The translations under genes were made by a program, and so were the position numbers. Below are positions 26,676-36,641 of a stretch of 64,000 nucleotides of DNA, piece after piece. Below the pieces are notes generated by a model. That model worked only from the letters and a program-made list of their open reading frames with translations. It made no database searches and had not been told where the DNA came from. Origin of the DNA: Sphingobacteriales bacterium (GTDB taxonomy: Bacteria > Bacteroidota > Bacteroidia > Chitinophagales > Chitinophagaceae); contig JAHEBJ010000008.1 in NCBI GenBank assembly GCA_024642285.1, positions 1 to 64,000 on the forward strand, in the 5' to 3' direction. Each line of letters opens with the position of its first letter. Position 1 is the stretch's first letter.

Positions 26676-28766
26676 TTGACCAGTCCTATCGAGTATTTAA
26701 ATGGAGTGACTACATTTAAAGGCGATCTGTTAAAAAAGGAACTTGGCATTTTTAATTTTAAAGACCTCCTGGAGCACTATCCTTTCAGACATGTTGATAA
26801 AACCAAACTTGATAAGATAGGGTCATTATCATTGGGCAACGAATATGCACAGGTTGCAGGAAGAATAACAAAGATCGATATTTTAGGAGAAGGCCGGGGC
26901 AGGAGGCTTACAGCAAAGTTGCAAGATGATACCGGCGAAATTGAATTAGTTTGGTTCCAGGGTATAAACTGGATTCAAAAAGCAATTGAAGTGGGACATC
27001 AGTACCTTGTATTTGGGCGACTCGGATTTTTTATTGGTAAACCGCAGATCGCTCATCCCGAAATCGAAAATTTTACACCACAAAAAGCCGATGGTAAAAA
27101 TTACCTGGAACCCGTTTATCCTTCTACCGAAAAACTGAAAACAAAAGGATTAAACGGGAGATCAATTGGTAAGCTCACTTACGGTTTATTGCAATTGCTT
27201 GCCGAAAAAGACCTGCCCGAAAATTTGCCGGAATCAATTATCAAGCAATATAAATTTATCAGTCATTTTAATGCGTGCAGGCAAATTCATTTTCCGGCTA
27301 CCGAAAAACATTATTTGCATGCCGTAAGAAGATTGAAATTTGAAGAATTATTTTTTGCACAGCTGAGGTTAGGGCTGATAAAATCTACGCGTCATCGCTT
27401 CAGTAAAGGGCTTTCTTTTAGTCAGGTAGGAGACCTGTTCAACAGTTTTTATAACTCCTATTTGCCTTTTGAGCTAACAAATGCACAAAAAAGAGTTCTG
27501 AAAGAGATCCGCCAGGATGCAGGCAGCGGCAAACAAATGAACCGCCTCTTACAGGGTGATGTGGGTAGCGGAAAAACCATTGTGGCACTAATGTTGATGC
27601 TGATAGCCGCCGACAATGATTTTCAGGCTGTGTTGATGGCACCAACCGAAATTTTAGCACAACAACATTTTAACGGAATCAGTAAACTTTTAAAGGATAT
27701 GCCTGTTAATGTTAAGTTACTGACAGGTTCATCAAAAGGAAAACAACGCAAAGAGGTTATAGAAAGTTGCGAAGATGGCTCATTGAATATTTTGATAGGA
27801 ACACATGCTGTGATTGAGGTTAATGTGGTATTTAAAAACCTTGGTTTTGCAGTTGTTGACGAGCAACACAAATTTGGTGTGGCTCAGAGGGCGCAGTTAT
27901 GGAAGAAAAATGCATTACCACCACATGTATTGGTGATGACAGCTACACCTATTCCACGAACACTTGCACTTACAGCATATGGTGATCTTGACTATAGTGT
28001 GATTGATGAGTTACCGCCGGGAAGGCAACCGATCAATACCTTGCATCGTTCCGAATCGGCAAGGCCACAGGTTATGGAATTTGTAAAAGAGGAGATCGCA
28101 AAAGGGCGGCAGGCTTATATAGTTTATCCGCTGATTGAAGAAAGCAGTAAGATGGATTACGAAAATCTGATGAAAGGATATGAAGAAGTAAAATCTTTTT
28201 TTCCGGAACCCAAATACTGGATAAGTATGGTGCATGGAAAACAAAAAGCAGATGTGAAGGAAACCAATATGCAGCGGTTCGTCAAAGGCGATACGCAGAT
28301 CATGGTGAGTACAACGGTAATTGAAGTGGGAGTAGACGTGCCAAATGCCAGCGTGATGGTTATAGAAAGTGCTGAAAAATTTGGCTTGTCGCAGTTGCAC
28401 CAGTTAAGAGGAAGGGTTGGCCGTGGCGCCGAAAAAAGTTTTTGCATATTATTAACAGGGCCTAAAATATCAAATGATGCCCGGGAAAGGTTAAAGATAA
28501 TGGTAGCCACGAATGATGGTTTTAAGATAGCAGAGAAGGATCTGGAAATACGTGGGCCGGGCGACATCGAAGGTACCAAACAGAGTGGGGTATTGAATTT
28601 TAAGCTGGCGAACATTGTTCAGGACAAGGTAATTCTTGAAGCAGCACGTACAGGAGCTGAACGGATACTGGATGACGATCCCGACATGGTTGAGCCGGCC
28701 CATCAACCTGTTAAAAATTATTTGCAGCAGCAAAAAGCTAAAACGGCATGGAGCAAAATTTCGTAA
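26676..28766 (+). CDS. recG: ATP-dependent DNA helicase RecG
   Basis: Branch-migration helicase that remodels stalled replication forks and Holliday junctions (696 aa, typical). The N-terminal wedge domain holds an OB fold (VAGRITKIDILGEGRGRRLT). The helicase core shows Walker A LLQGDVGSGKT, PTEILAQQHF, DEQH-type motif II (VVDEQHKFGVAQR), MTATPIPRTL, and motif VI QLRGRVGRG. The end IVQDKVILEAAR is typical of RecG. The start is TTG, because SPIEYLNGV corresponds to the normal RecG N-terminus and no ATG lies near it. Confidence 0.97.
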   Translation: MTSPIEYLNGVTTFKGDLLKKELGIFNFKDLLEHYPFRHVDKTKLDKIGSLSLGNEYAQVAGRITKIDILGEGRGRRLTAKLQDDTGEIELVWFQGINWIQKAIEVGHQYLVFGRLGFFIGKPQIAHPEIENFTPQKADGKNYLEPVYPSTEKLKTKGLNGRSIGKLTYGLLQLLAEKDLPENLPESIIKQYKFISHFNACRQIHFPATEKHYLHAVRRLKFEELFFAQLRLGLIKSTRHRFSKGLSFSQVGDLFNSFYNSYLPFELTNAQKRVLKEIRQDAGSGKQMNRLLQGDVGSGKTIVALMLMLIAADNDFQAVLMAPTEILAQQHFNGISKLLKDMPVNVKLLTGSSKGKQRKEVIESCEDGSLNILIGTHAVIEVNVVFKNLGFAVVDEQHKFGVAQRAQLWKKNALPPHVLVMTATPIPRTLALTAYGDLDYSVIDELPPGRQPINTLHRSESARPQVMEFVKEEIAKGRQAYIVYPLIEESSKMDYENLMKGYEEVKSFFPEPKYWISMVHGKQKADVKETNMQRFVKGDTQIMVSTTVIEVGVDVPNASVMVIESAEKFGLSQLHQLRGRVGRGAEKSFCILLTGPKISNDARERLKIMVATNDGFKIAEKDLEIRGPGDIEGTKQSGVLNFKLANIVQDKVILEAARTGAERILDDDPDMVEPAHQPVKNYLQQQKAKTAWSKIS

Positions 28767-28844
28767 TTTATTATGACAATTCTATGATTGTTTAAATCAG
28801 TATTTTTTTCGAATTTAATGTGTAAATTGTAAAAAAGCAACTTC

Positions 28845-31800
28845 TTGAAAATCACGACTCTAATATTGCGACATTTTATTTTAATGTTTGCTGCAATATC
28901 TTATTTGCAAAATGCAAACGCCCAAATGGAATTTATTCAAAATAAAGGCCAGTGGGATAGTAATGTAGAATACAGAGGAGATTTTTCTACCGGTTCGTTT
29001 TTTATGGAGAAACAAGGATTTACAGTGTTACTGCATAATGTTGATGATCTGAAAAATCTATCGGACCAGATGCACGGGCATAATCCAAACCTGGCTACTA
29101 CCGGCCAGCCTATCACTTTACGCTCACATGCTTACAAAGTGAAATTTTTAGGAGGCAATTCCTTTGCTCCAAATATTCCGGATAAAATTCAGCCTTATCA
29201 TAATAATTATTTTGTTGGTAAGGATCAATCTAAATGGGCTGCTGATTGCAAAATAGCACAAGCGGTAACTTATCAAAACGTATATCCAAATATCGACGTG
29301 AGGTATTACAGTGATGCCGGTAAAATGAAATATGATATTATCGTTCATCCCGGTGGAAATATTGATCGTATTGCAATGCAATACTCCGGTACTGAAAAAA
29401 TTGAAGTGAAGAATAAAGAGCTGATGATCAAAACATCGGTTGGTGAAATTAAAGAACTGTATCCCTACAGTTACCAGGTGGCCGATGGCCAGCGAAAAAT
29501 CGTGAATTGTAAATATGTAGTGAAAAATAATATTGTAAGGTTTAATGTTGATGATTACGATGGTAAGTCAACGATTGTTATTGATCCTACTTTAATATTT
29601 TCAACATTTACCGGAAGTACTGCCGACAACTGGGGATATACAGCAACGCCTGCTCCTGACGGAAGTTTTTACGCCGGAGGTATTGCTTTTGGAGCTGGGT
29701 TTCCTGTTTCGGCGGGGGCATACCAAACCGTTTTTGGAGGTGGAACCAATGAAGATAACACAGGGCCTTATGACATTGCTATTATCAAATTTTCCCCAAA
29801 TGGGAATAACCGTTTATTTGCTACCTATATCGGCGGATCTGGTAACGAGCAGCCACATAGTATGGTCTGCGATCCTCAAGGTAACTTGATAATTGCGGGC
29901 CGCAGCAACTCTGTAAACTATCCGAAAACTATTCCTCAAATTGGCACAGGTGGCAGCTACGATATCATTGTAACTAAAATAAATGCTACAGGTACCTCTA
30001 TCATAGGATCAGTAAAAATGGGTGGAACCGGGCAGGATGGAGTAAATATCAGAGGTAAATACATTGCACCTGATGGAGCCGATGTTACACGCAGAAACTA
30101 CGGAGATGATGCCCGAAGTGAAGTGATTGTTGATGGGGCAGGGAATATATATTTAGCGTCTTGTACGCAATCAACCGATTTTCCGGTAACACCGGGAACA
30201 CCTATTCAGGCAATATTTGGAGGTGGTGGTACCGGTCCTAATCATTTTCCCCAGGACGGCGTGATTGTGAAATTTTCTGCTAATCTTGCATCTGTTTTGT
30301 TTAGTACTTTTTTTGGAGGAAGTGGAGATGATGCATGTTTTGTGTTGGCAAGGAATCCAAGTAATGGAAATATTTATGTTGCCGGAGGAACAAACAGTAC
30401 CAACTTGCCGGGAATAACTGCCACTGTAATGCAGCAAACATACGGGGGTGGAGTTGTTGATGGATTTATTACCGAAATAGTGAGTGATGGGTCGGGAATT
30501 GTAAGGACTACATACCAGGGAACGGGCGGTAACGATCTTGTTTATGGCATTCAATTCGATAAAAAGGGTTTTCCGTATATCATGGGTACTACCACGGGGT
30601 CATGGCTTGTAGTAAATGCACCCTTTAGTAACCCAGGCAGCAAACAGTTTATCAGCAAATTGCAGCCCGATCTATCAGGCTATATATATTCAACAGTATT
30701 TGGTTCTGGTAGTGCCCTTCCTAATTTATCACCCGTGGCATTTTTAGTAGACCGTTGCGAAAATGTGTATGTATCGGGATGGGGTGGGGGAATCAATAAT
30801 TTAAAATTATTTCCTTCAGCCGGAACGGCCGGCATGCCCAACGTGAATCCTTTACCGGGTATTCCTGCACCGGATGGAGCCGATATGTACTTTTTTGTAT
30901 TGGAAAAAAATGCACAGAGCCAGTTATTTGGAAGTCATTTCGGGCAGAACGGAAGTGTGGGAGATCACGTAGATGGAGGAACAAGCAGGTTTGATGACAA
31001 TGGTGTTATTTACCAGGCGATATGCGGTTGTGGTGCAGGTGGAACTTTATTTCCTACTTCCAGTGGAGCCTGGTCCCGGACGAACAACGCCGGAAGTGGC
31101 GGTGGATGTAACCAGGCAGCTGTTAAAATTGAAATGAATTTTGCAGGTATTGGTGCCAGTGTTAAAGCTACTATTAATGGCGTAGTGGACACTATTGGTT
31201 GTGTACCGTTGTCAGTAAAGTTTACCGATACCCTAGCAAAAGGCAAAATATATATTTGGGATTATGGCGATCCATTCAGCCCTGTTCAAAGAGATACAAC
31301 TTATGATCCGGTTAATAATGTGGTTCACACTTATAACCAGGTTGGTAATTATGTGTTGATGTTGATCTCAATAGATTCGGCTACCTGTAATATTTCCGAT
31401 ACCGCTTTTGTAAATGTGAAAGTGGGTAGTAACGAAATTGACGCTGATTTTTCATTCTTTAAACTCGATTCCTGTAATAGTTTGAGATATCAGTTTGTAA
31501 ATCAAACGGTAGCTACTATACCGACTTATACTAATCAGAGTTTCCTTTGGGATTTTGGAGATGGTTCGGCTAAAGTTCGTTCTGGATTCGGACCGGTAAT
31601 TCATACATTCCCATCTGTAGGGTCTTATACTATAACTCTGATTGTGGATGACACAACGTTTTGTAATGCGCCGGATACTGCGATAAAAATGTTACGGATC
31701 AGTCCTAATGTAAAAGCAATTTTCTCAACGCCCGTCCGTGGTTGTGTACCTTACGACGCCATGTTCGATAATAATTCACAAGGCGGCACCGATTGGATAT

Positions 31801-32468
31801 GGGAATTTGGAGATGGTAACACATCAACAGATTTTGAACCTACACATACTTATACTGCAACTGGTGTTTATAATGTACGTTTGATAGCTATTGATACCAG
31901 CACCTGTAACAAAAGGGATACATCGGCATATTTTACTATAACGGTTTATCCCATACCCACAGCTAATTTTTCCTGGTCGCCGAACCCACCAATTGAGAAT
32001 ACTATCACGCAGTTCATAAACCTGTCGGTAGGTGCAAACAGGTATTTATGGGAATTTGGTGATGGAGAAAGTTCTACTTTGGTAAATCCATCGCATCAGT
32101 ATAATGCAACAGGAACATACGCGGCTACTCTATATGCATTTAATGTTGCTGATTGTGTTGACAGTATTACGCTTGATGTTCCAATTATAATAAAACCATT
32201 ACTTGATGTGCCTAATGCATTTACGCCCGGCAGGTTTGGAAAAAACAGTATCATAAAAGTTGAAGGTTTTGGAATTGGTACACTTAACTGGAAAATATTT
32301 AATCGCTGGGGACAGGTTGTGTTTGCATCAACCAGTCCAAATGAAGGATGGAACGGTTATTTTAAAGGAGAGTTACAGCCGATGGATGTGTATACCTATG
32401 TATTGGATGTAGAATTTACCGATGGTAAAAAGCAACGAAAAACAGGTGATATAACCTTGTTACGATAA
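28845..32468 (+). CDS. T9SS type B secreted PKD-repeat protein (gliding motility-associated C-terminal domain)
   Basis: 1207-aa exported surface protein. A signal peptide (LILRHFILMFAAISYLQNANA, cleavage likely before Q) is followed by a DUF7948-like region starting FIQNKGQWDSNVEYR, then beta-propeller-like SBBP repeats with repeated TYIGGSGNE / FFGGSGDDA units, four PKD domains from about residue 780 to 1115 (each with a WDFGDG or WEFGDG core; the first has the variant WDYGD) and a C-terminal CHU_C domain from about 1120 (NAFTPGRFGKNS, WKIFNRWGQVVF, YVLDVEFTDGK). The CHU_C end is the type B signal for the type IX secretion system. The start is TTG, chosen because it gives a complete signal peptide. 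The next gene encodes PorP/SprF, the usual companion of type B cargo. Confidence 0.93.
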   Translation: MKITTLILRHFILMFAAISYLQNANAQMEFIQNKGQWDSNVEYRGDFSTGSFFMEKQGFTVLLHNVDDLKNLSDQMHGHNPNLATTGQPITLRSHAYKVKFLGGNSFAPNIPDKIQPYHNNYFVGKDQSKWAADCKIAQAVTYQNVYPNIDVRYYSDAGKMKYDIIVHPGGNIDRIAMQYSGTEKIEVKNKELMIKTSVGEIKELYPYSYQVADGQRKIVNCKYVVKNNIVRFNVDDYDGKSTIVIDPTLIFSTFTGSTADNWGYTATPAPDGSFYAGGIAFGAGFPVSAGAYQTVFGGGTNEDNTGPYDIAIIKFSPNGNNRLFATYIGGSGNEQPHSMVCDPQGNLIIAGRSNSVNYPKTIPQIGTGGSYDIIVTKINATGTSIIGSVKMGGTGQDGVNIRGKYIAPDGADVTRRNYGDDARSEVIVDGAGNIYLASCTQSTDFPVTPGTPIQAIFGGGGTGPNHFPQDGVIVKFSANLASVLFSTFFGGSGDDACFVLARNPSNGNIYVAGGTNSTNLPGITATVMQQTYGGGVVDGFITEIVSDGSGIVRTTYQGTGGNDLVYGIQFDKKGFPYIMGTTTGSWLVVNAPFSNPGSKQFISKLQPDLSGYIYSTVFGSGSALPNLSPVAFLVDRCENVYVSGWGGGINNLKLFPSAGTAGMPNVNPLPGIPAPDGADMYFFVLEKNAQSQLFGSHFGQNGSVGDHVDGGTSRFDDNGVIYQAICGCGAGGTLFPTSSGAWSRTNNAGSGGGCNQAAVKIEMNFAGIGASVKATINGVVDTIGCVPLSVKFTDTLAKGKIYIWDYGDPFSPVQRDTTYDPVNNVVHTYNQVGNYVLMLISIDSATCNISDTAFVNVKVGSNEIDADFSFFKLDSCNSLRYQFVNQTVATIPTYTNQSFLWDFGDGSAKVRSGFGPVIHTFPSVGSYTITLIVDDTTFCNAPDTAIKMLRISPNVKAIFSTPVRGCVPYDAMFDNNSQGGTDWIWEFGDGNTSTDFEPTHTYTATGVYNVRLIAIDTSTCNKRDTSAYFTITVYPIPTANFSWSPNPPIENTITQFINLSVGANRYLWEFGDGESSTLVNPSHQYNATGTYAATLYAFNVADCVDSITLDVPIIIKPLLDVPNAFTPGRFGKNSIIKVEGFGIGTLNWKIFNRWGQVVFASTSPNEGWNGYFKGELQPMDVYTYVLDVEFTDGKKQRKTGDITLLR

Positions 32469-32492
32469 TTTATCAGTGATTTAAAAATTAAA

Positions 32493-33515
32493 ATGATTCG
32501 ATTTAAAAAAATATTAGTTCTTTTAACAGTCATGCTGCCTGTAACAAATTTTATACAGGCACAGGACCTGCATTTTTCTCAGTTTTTTAATTCGCCTCTT
32601 ACAACAAATCCGGCCAATACCGGTTTTATACCCGATGCTGATTACAGGATTGGTGCTCAATATCGCAATCAGTGGAGTTCGGTAATGACGGTGCCTTACA
32701 AAACCATTAGTGTATTTGCAGATGCACAGGTCTTTAGAAATAAACTGGAGAATGGCTGGTTGGGATTGGGAGCTGTTTTACTTAATGATCAGGCTGGCAG
32801 CGGCAGTTTAACAAGTACAAAAATTTATGGCTCAGTTGCCTACCACCAGATGCTGGGTTTAAGCAGCCTGTTATCGGCTGGCTTTAATATAGGATGGGCC
32901 AATAAAAGTATAAACCAATCCAAGCTCAAATTTCCTGATCAGTTCGATGGAAAATTCTTCGACAATTCTTTACCAACAGCAGTAATCATTACCAACAACA
33001 ACGTAAGCTATTTGGATGTGCATGCCGGCGTGAACTATGCTTATTTTCCTGATGAAAATGTTTACATCAACGCCGGATATTCTATTCAGCATGTGAACAG
33101 GCCAAGGGAAACGTTCTTTGCAGATAATACAAATGCAGGCCGTATTCCATTCAGGCAAACAGCTTTTGTAAATGCAATACTTAAATTAAACGACCGGGTT
33201 ATTGTTAATCCGAATGCATATTTTTCTACACAGGCCAATGCCACAGAACTGGTTGCAGGCATTAATGCAAATTATAACCTGAGTGAAGCTGGTGAAAAAC
33301 AATTGTTGGCAGGCGTGTACTATCGTTATAAAGATGCTATTATTCCCTATGTTGGATTTGAATTAAAGAAGCTTCAGTTTGCTTTTAGTTATGATGTTAC
33401 TTTATCGTCGTTAAGCAGTTTCAACGGGTACAGGGGAGGCAGCGAATTTAGTATTATCAAGAAAGGATTCTATCCCGAAAATTCAGATCGACAGTCCATT
33501 TGTCCAAGTTTCTAA
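32493..33515 (+). CDS. PorP/SprF family type IX secretion membrane protein
   Basis: 340-aa outer-membrane beta-barrel protein. A signal peptide (KILVLLTVMLPVTNFIQA) precedes the family signature QDLHFSQFFNSPLTTNPANTGF, then YRIGAQYRNQWSSV and aromatic-rich alternating strands to the end. SprF helps secretion or attachment of type B T9SS cargo in Flavobacterium johnsoniae, and such genes usually sit just after the cargo gene, as here (24 bp spacing). A strong hairpin terminator follows. Confidence 0.95.
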   Translation: MIRFKKILVLLTVMLPVTNFIQAQDLHFSQFFNSPLTTNPANTGFIPDADYRIGAQYRNQWSSVMTVPYKTISVFADAQVFRNKLENGWLGLGAVLLNDQAGSGSLTSTKIYGSVAYHQMLGLSSLLSAGFNIGWANKSINQSKLKFPDQFDGKFFDNSLPTAVIITNNNVSYLDVHAGVNYAYFPDENVYINAGYSIQHVNRPRETFFADNTNAGRIPFRQTAFVNAILKLNDRVIVNPNAYFSTQANATELVAGINANYNLSEAGEKQLLAGVYYRYKDAIIPYVGFELKKLQFAFSYDVTLSSLSSFNGYRGGSEFSIIKKGFYPENSDRQSICPSF

Positions 33516-33528
33516 AATTTTTTTCGTA

Positions 33529-33560
33529 AAAAAAGCATCTTCCTCTGGAGATGCTTTTTT
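33529..33560. terminator. Bidirectional terminator between convergent genes
   Basis: AAAAAAGCATCT (33529-33540) pairs perfectly with AGATGCTTTTTT (33549-33560) around an 8-nt loop. The A-run and T-run give a U-tract in both directions, fitting the end of the PorP/SprF gene on + and of the coiled-coil gene on -. Confidence 0.88.
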
Positions 33561-33577
33561 ATTTCTTTAAAAACTGA

Positions 33578-34402
33578 CTAATCTTTATCAATTGTGATTT
33601 TGAAATCTTCCTGTTGAAAGTACTTTCTGTATTTATCTGCTGTTTTTTCATCTTGTTTTTTACCATCAATATAAAGTGTTTTGTTTTTGTATTCAATGGT
33701 AAACCCTTTTTTACTGTAAATCAATCCGTCTTTTTCCATTTCGTTAAACATTTCCCTGGTAAGCCTTAATTCAGCTTTCGCCTTATCAATTCCTTCTTTG
33801 GCTTCTGCCATTATTTTATCCATGTCTATTTTCTCTATTTCCATTTTTGCTTTTTCCATATCTTTTTTGGCTTTCGCAAGTTCCTGATCGAGCTTTTCAT
33901 TGTCAATTTTATTGATCTCAATCTTTGCTTTCTCTATTTCCATTTTTGCTTCACCCAATACTTTTTCAATGGTTTCACTCATGAGATCATTATCTGTATT
34001 CTTTAAAGATGATCTTACATCGGCGAGCATTTTATCCATGTCTATTTTTTTTAGTGCCAGATCAACTTCGTTTCTGATCTTATCCATATCCACTTCCTTT
34101 ATTGCTTTTTCAATTTCAGCTTTTATTTTAGATATATCAACCTTTTTCATTTCTTCACCAACCAATAACAGAGTTTCGTCAAGTTCGGTTTGCAACTTTT
34201 CAAAATCTTCCATTTTCATTGCATCCCTGTTCTTTTTGGGCACTGTGTCGTTACAATTTTTTGCAGACTGAACTTTTTCTTTAACAATAAATTTTCCATA
34301 AGGGACCGGCGAATCTTTAAATGACATGGTTATTGCACCAACGAGTAACATGGCTGCGATACCCGTGATGGCTTTTTTTTGTGCTGACATTATTTTTTTC
34401 AT
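33578..34402 (-). CDS. Membrane-anchored or exported coiled-coil protein with 16-residue repeats
   Basis: 274 aa, no family recognised. A hydrophobic N-terminal segment (AITGIAAMLLVGAITMSF) serves as signal anchor or signal peptide. Residues 88-151 consist of four consecutive 16-residue units starting VDISKI, VDMDKI, IDMDKM and TDNDLM, each followed by an acidic/basic amphipathic stretch; further degenerate units continue to about residue 215 (IDNEKL, IDMDKI). This predicts a long helix or coiled coil. The C-terminus has a strand-rich patch (GFTIEYKNKTLYIDGKKQD). Similar repeats are recalled from C-terminal regions of BlaR1-type metallopeptidases in Chitinophagaceae, which is an untested comparison. 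Confidence 0.8.
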   Translation of the reverse strand: MKKIMSAQKKAITGIAAMLLVGAITMSFKDSPVPYGKFIVKEKVQSAKNCNDTVPKKNRDAMKMEDFEKLQTELDETLLLVGEEMKKVDISKIKAEIEKAIKEVDMDKIRNEVDLALKKIDMDKMLADVRSSLKNTDNDLMSETIEKVLGEAKMEIEKAKIEINKIDNEKLDQELAKAKKDMEKAKMEIEKIDMDKIMAEAKEGIDKAKAELRLTREMFNEMEKDGLIYSKKGFTIEYKNKTLYIDGKKQDEKTADKYRKYFQQEDFKITIDKD

Positions 34403-34444
34403 GGCTATACTTTTAAATTATGATAAATACGAACAATTTCGTAA

Positions 34445-34452
34445 CAAATGTA
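34445..34452 (-). promoter_or_regulatory. Promoter -7 box of the coiled-coil gene
   Basis: Minus strand TACATTTG is an exact TAnnTTTG match, 42 nt before the ATG. The leader would be about 35-40 nt. A -33 TTG is not evident. Confidence 0.45.
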
Positions 34453-34573
34453 GTTTTCTCTTTTGTAAATTGCGATCCTTTAAAATAATTTAACATTATT
34501 ACAGGTTTATCATCTGCCTAAGATGATTTTAAGAACTCACTATTTTATACGATTTTTACACAAATAATGTTAC

Positions 34574-35992
34574 ATGCAACCTGTTGAAGAAGTTAAGAGT
34601 AGCGCCATAGATCATATAAACCTGTTTAAAGATATTGTAGGGGAAAGTGCTGTTTTTGTGGATGAAGAAAGCCTGAATAAATACGCACATGATGAAACAG
34701 AGAATCTTCATTTCCCTCCTGATATTGTGATAAAGCCACGGACTGCAGTGGAGATTAGTGCGATTATGAAGCTATGCAACCAGCATCGGATACCTGTTAC
34801 TCCACGAGGTGCAGGCACAGGCCTGAGTGGTGGTGCATTGCCCCATTTAGGTGGTGTATTACTATCAACAGAACGTATGAATTCTATTTTAGAAATTGAC
34901 GAACGTAATCTGCAGGTAACCACCGAACCAGGTGTTATTACAGAAGTTTTACAGGATGCCGTTAAAGAAAAAGGTTTGTTTTATCCGCCAGATCCAAGCA
35001 GCAGGGGCAGTTGCTTTATTGGCGGTAATATTGCCGAAAACAGTGGTGGCCCAAAAGCTGTTAAGTACGGCGTGGTTAAAGACTACGTGTTGAATCTGGA
35101 AGTTGTATTACCCAACGGCGAAATAATATGGACAGGCGCCAATGTGTTAAAAAATTCGACAGGTTATAATTTAACACAATTAATTGTTGGCAGTGAGGGA
35201 ACTTTGGGTATAGTAACCAAGATCGTATTAAGGCTCTTACCTTTTCCTAAATATGATTTGTTGATGCTGGTGCCTTTCAATTCGTTGGAAAAAGCTGGTG
35301 AAGCAGTGAGTGCGATTTTTAGGGCGGGGTTTACACCGAGTGCTATGGAGTTAGTCGAAATTGATGCTTTGAAAATAGTGAGTCGGTTCGTTGATAGCAC
35401 GGTAGTTCCGGTAACAGATGAAATGGAAGCTCATTTAATTATTGAAGTAGATGGAAACCATCTTGAAACTTTAATGAGTGAGATGGAAGCGATATCAGAA
35501 TTGCTGCTACAATATGATTGTGGAGATGTGTTCTTCGCCGATGATGCCCAGCAGAAAGCCGAGCTGTGGAAATTAAGAAGAAGGGTGGCAGAGGCAGTGA
35601 AGATTGATGGTTACACTATTGAAGAAGATACTGTTGTACCAAGAGCCGAATTACCTGCATTGATAAAAGGAGTAAAAACATTGGGTAAACAATATGATTT
35701 TGAAGTTGTTTGTTATGGACATGCCGGCGATGGTAATCTGCATGTCCGTATTAAAAAACCGGGCAGCATTTTCAGTTTGAACAATCCGGATGTCATTCCG
35801 GCATTAAAAGCCTTATTTGAATTGGTAAAGTCATTGGGTGGTACTATCAGCGGCGAACATGGTATCGGCCTTATCCAGAAAGAATATATGGATATTGTTT
35901 TTGACGACGCCAGTCTGCAATTGATGAAAGGGATAAAGAAAGTTTTTGACCCAAATAATATTTTAAATAGCGGAAAGATTTTTGATTGTTAA
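34574..35992 (+). CDS. FAD-linked oxidase, GlcD-like (glycolate/D-lactate dehydrogenase)
   Basis: 472-aa flavoprotein of the FAD_binding_4 / FAD-oxidase C family that oxidises 2-hydroxy acids. The FAD domain shows KPRTAVEISAIMKLCNQH and TPRGAGTGLSGGALP, and the second half of the FAD site is DPSSRGSCFIGGNIAENSGG. The C-terminal part has CYGHAGDGNLHVRI and GGTISGEHGIGLIQKEYM, which hold conserved His/Glu residues of the substrate and metal site. GlcE and GlcF partners are not adjacent, so it may act alone like the D-lactate dehydrogenases of this family. The exact substrate is not decided by sequence. The barrel gene downstream follows after 21 bp. Confidence 0.92.
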   Translation: MQPVEEVKSSAIDHINLFKDIVGESAVFVDEESLNKYAHDETENLHFPPDIVIKPRTAVEISAIMKLCNQHRIPVTPRGAGTGLSGGALPHLGGVLLSTERMNSILEIDERNLQVTTEPGVITEVLQDAVKEKGLFYPPDPSSRGSCFIGGNIAENSGGPKAVKYGVVKDYVLNLEVVLPNGEIIWTGANVLKNSTGYNLTQLIVGSEGTLGIVTKIVLRLLPFPKYDLLMLVPFNSLEKAGEAVSAIFRAGFTPSAMELVEIDALKIVSRFVDSTVVPVTDEMEAHLIIEVDGNHLETLMSEMEAISELLLQYDCGDVFFADDAQQKAELWKLRRRVAEAVKIDGYTIEEDTVVPRAELPALIKGVKTLGKQYDFEVVCYGHAGDGNLHVRIKKPGSIFSLNNPDVIPALKALFELVKSLGGTISGEHGIGLIQKEYMDIVFDDASLQLMKGIKKVFDPNNILNSGKIFDC

Positions 35993-36013
35993 AGTAAAAA
36001 ATAAAAAGTAAAT

Positions 36014-36637
36014 ATGAAAAAAGTTATGTTGGTTTTAGTGTTTATTAGTGGAGTGTTTATTGCAAATGCCCAGGATGAGGATTTGAATTCAGAAGAAAAA
36101 AAGGGCGGATTTAAAAAAGAGAATTTATTTGTTGGGGGTGATCTAACGCTCGGTTTCAGCAACCTGTATACTGCCGTAGGTTTAAGCCCGTATTTTGGTT
36201 ACAGCGTAAATAAATATCTTGATGTAGCCGTGTCAGCCAATTTTAACTATACGTCGCAGCGTGATTATTTTATTTACGGCGATAAAGTGAGGCAAACTGT
36301 TTATGGCCCGGGGGCGTTTGTAAGGGTATATCCGGTAAGGTTTATTTTTGCGCAGGCTCAGTTTGAACATAATTTTATTCAGGTAAAATACCTGCCTGCG
36401 GAAAATTCGGGGTATTTGCCATCGACAGATCATGTTGATGCCAGTAGTTTTTTAGTAGGAGCCGGTTGGGCTGGAGGACGAAGTGAATTTAATAAGAGCT
36501 TTTATTACATTTCAGTTTCCTGGGACTTGCTACACAACAAGAATTCACCATATGTTGATGGGCTGGCGAGGTCAATTCCCATTTTCAGAGCAGGTTATAA
36601 TATTGCATTATTTCAGGGTGGTGGCCGCAAAAGATAA
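36014..36637 (+). CDS. Putative outer-membrane beta-barrel protein
   Basis: 207 aa. The signal peptide (VMLVLVFISGVFIANA, cut before QDE) is clear. The mature part has alternating hydrophobic/aromatic strands (LFVGGDLTLGFSN, YFGYSVNKYLDVAVSANFNY, FIFAQAQFEHNFIQVKY, FYYISVSWDLLH) and an aromatic-bearing last strand (FRAGYNIALF), suggesting an 8-strand barrel with a short extension. No specific family was recognised. It is 21 bp after the GlcD-like gene, but a functional link is unclear. It converges with the LOG gene, only 4 bp apart. Confidence 0.8.
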   Translation: MKKVMLVLVFISGVFIANAQDEDLNSEEKKGGFKKENLFVGGDLTLGFSNLYTAVGLSPYFGYSVNKYLDVAVSANFNYTSQRDYFIYGDKVRQTVYGPGAFVRVYPVRFIFAQAQFEHNFIQVKYLPAENSGYLPSTDHVDASSFLVGAGWAGGRSEFNKSFYYISVSWDLLHNKNSPYVDGLARSIPIFRAGYNIALFQGGGRKR

Positions 36638-36641
36638 AATT

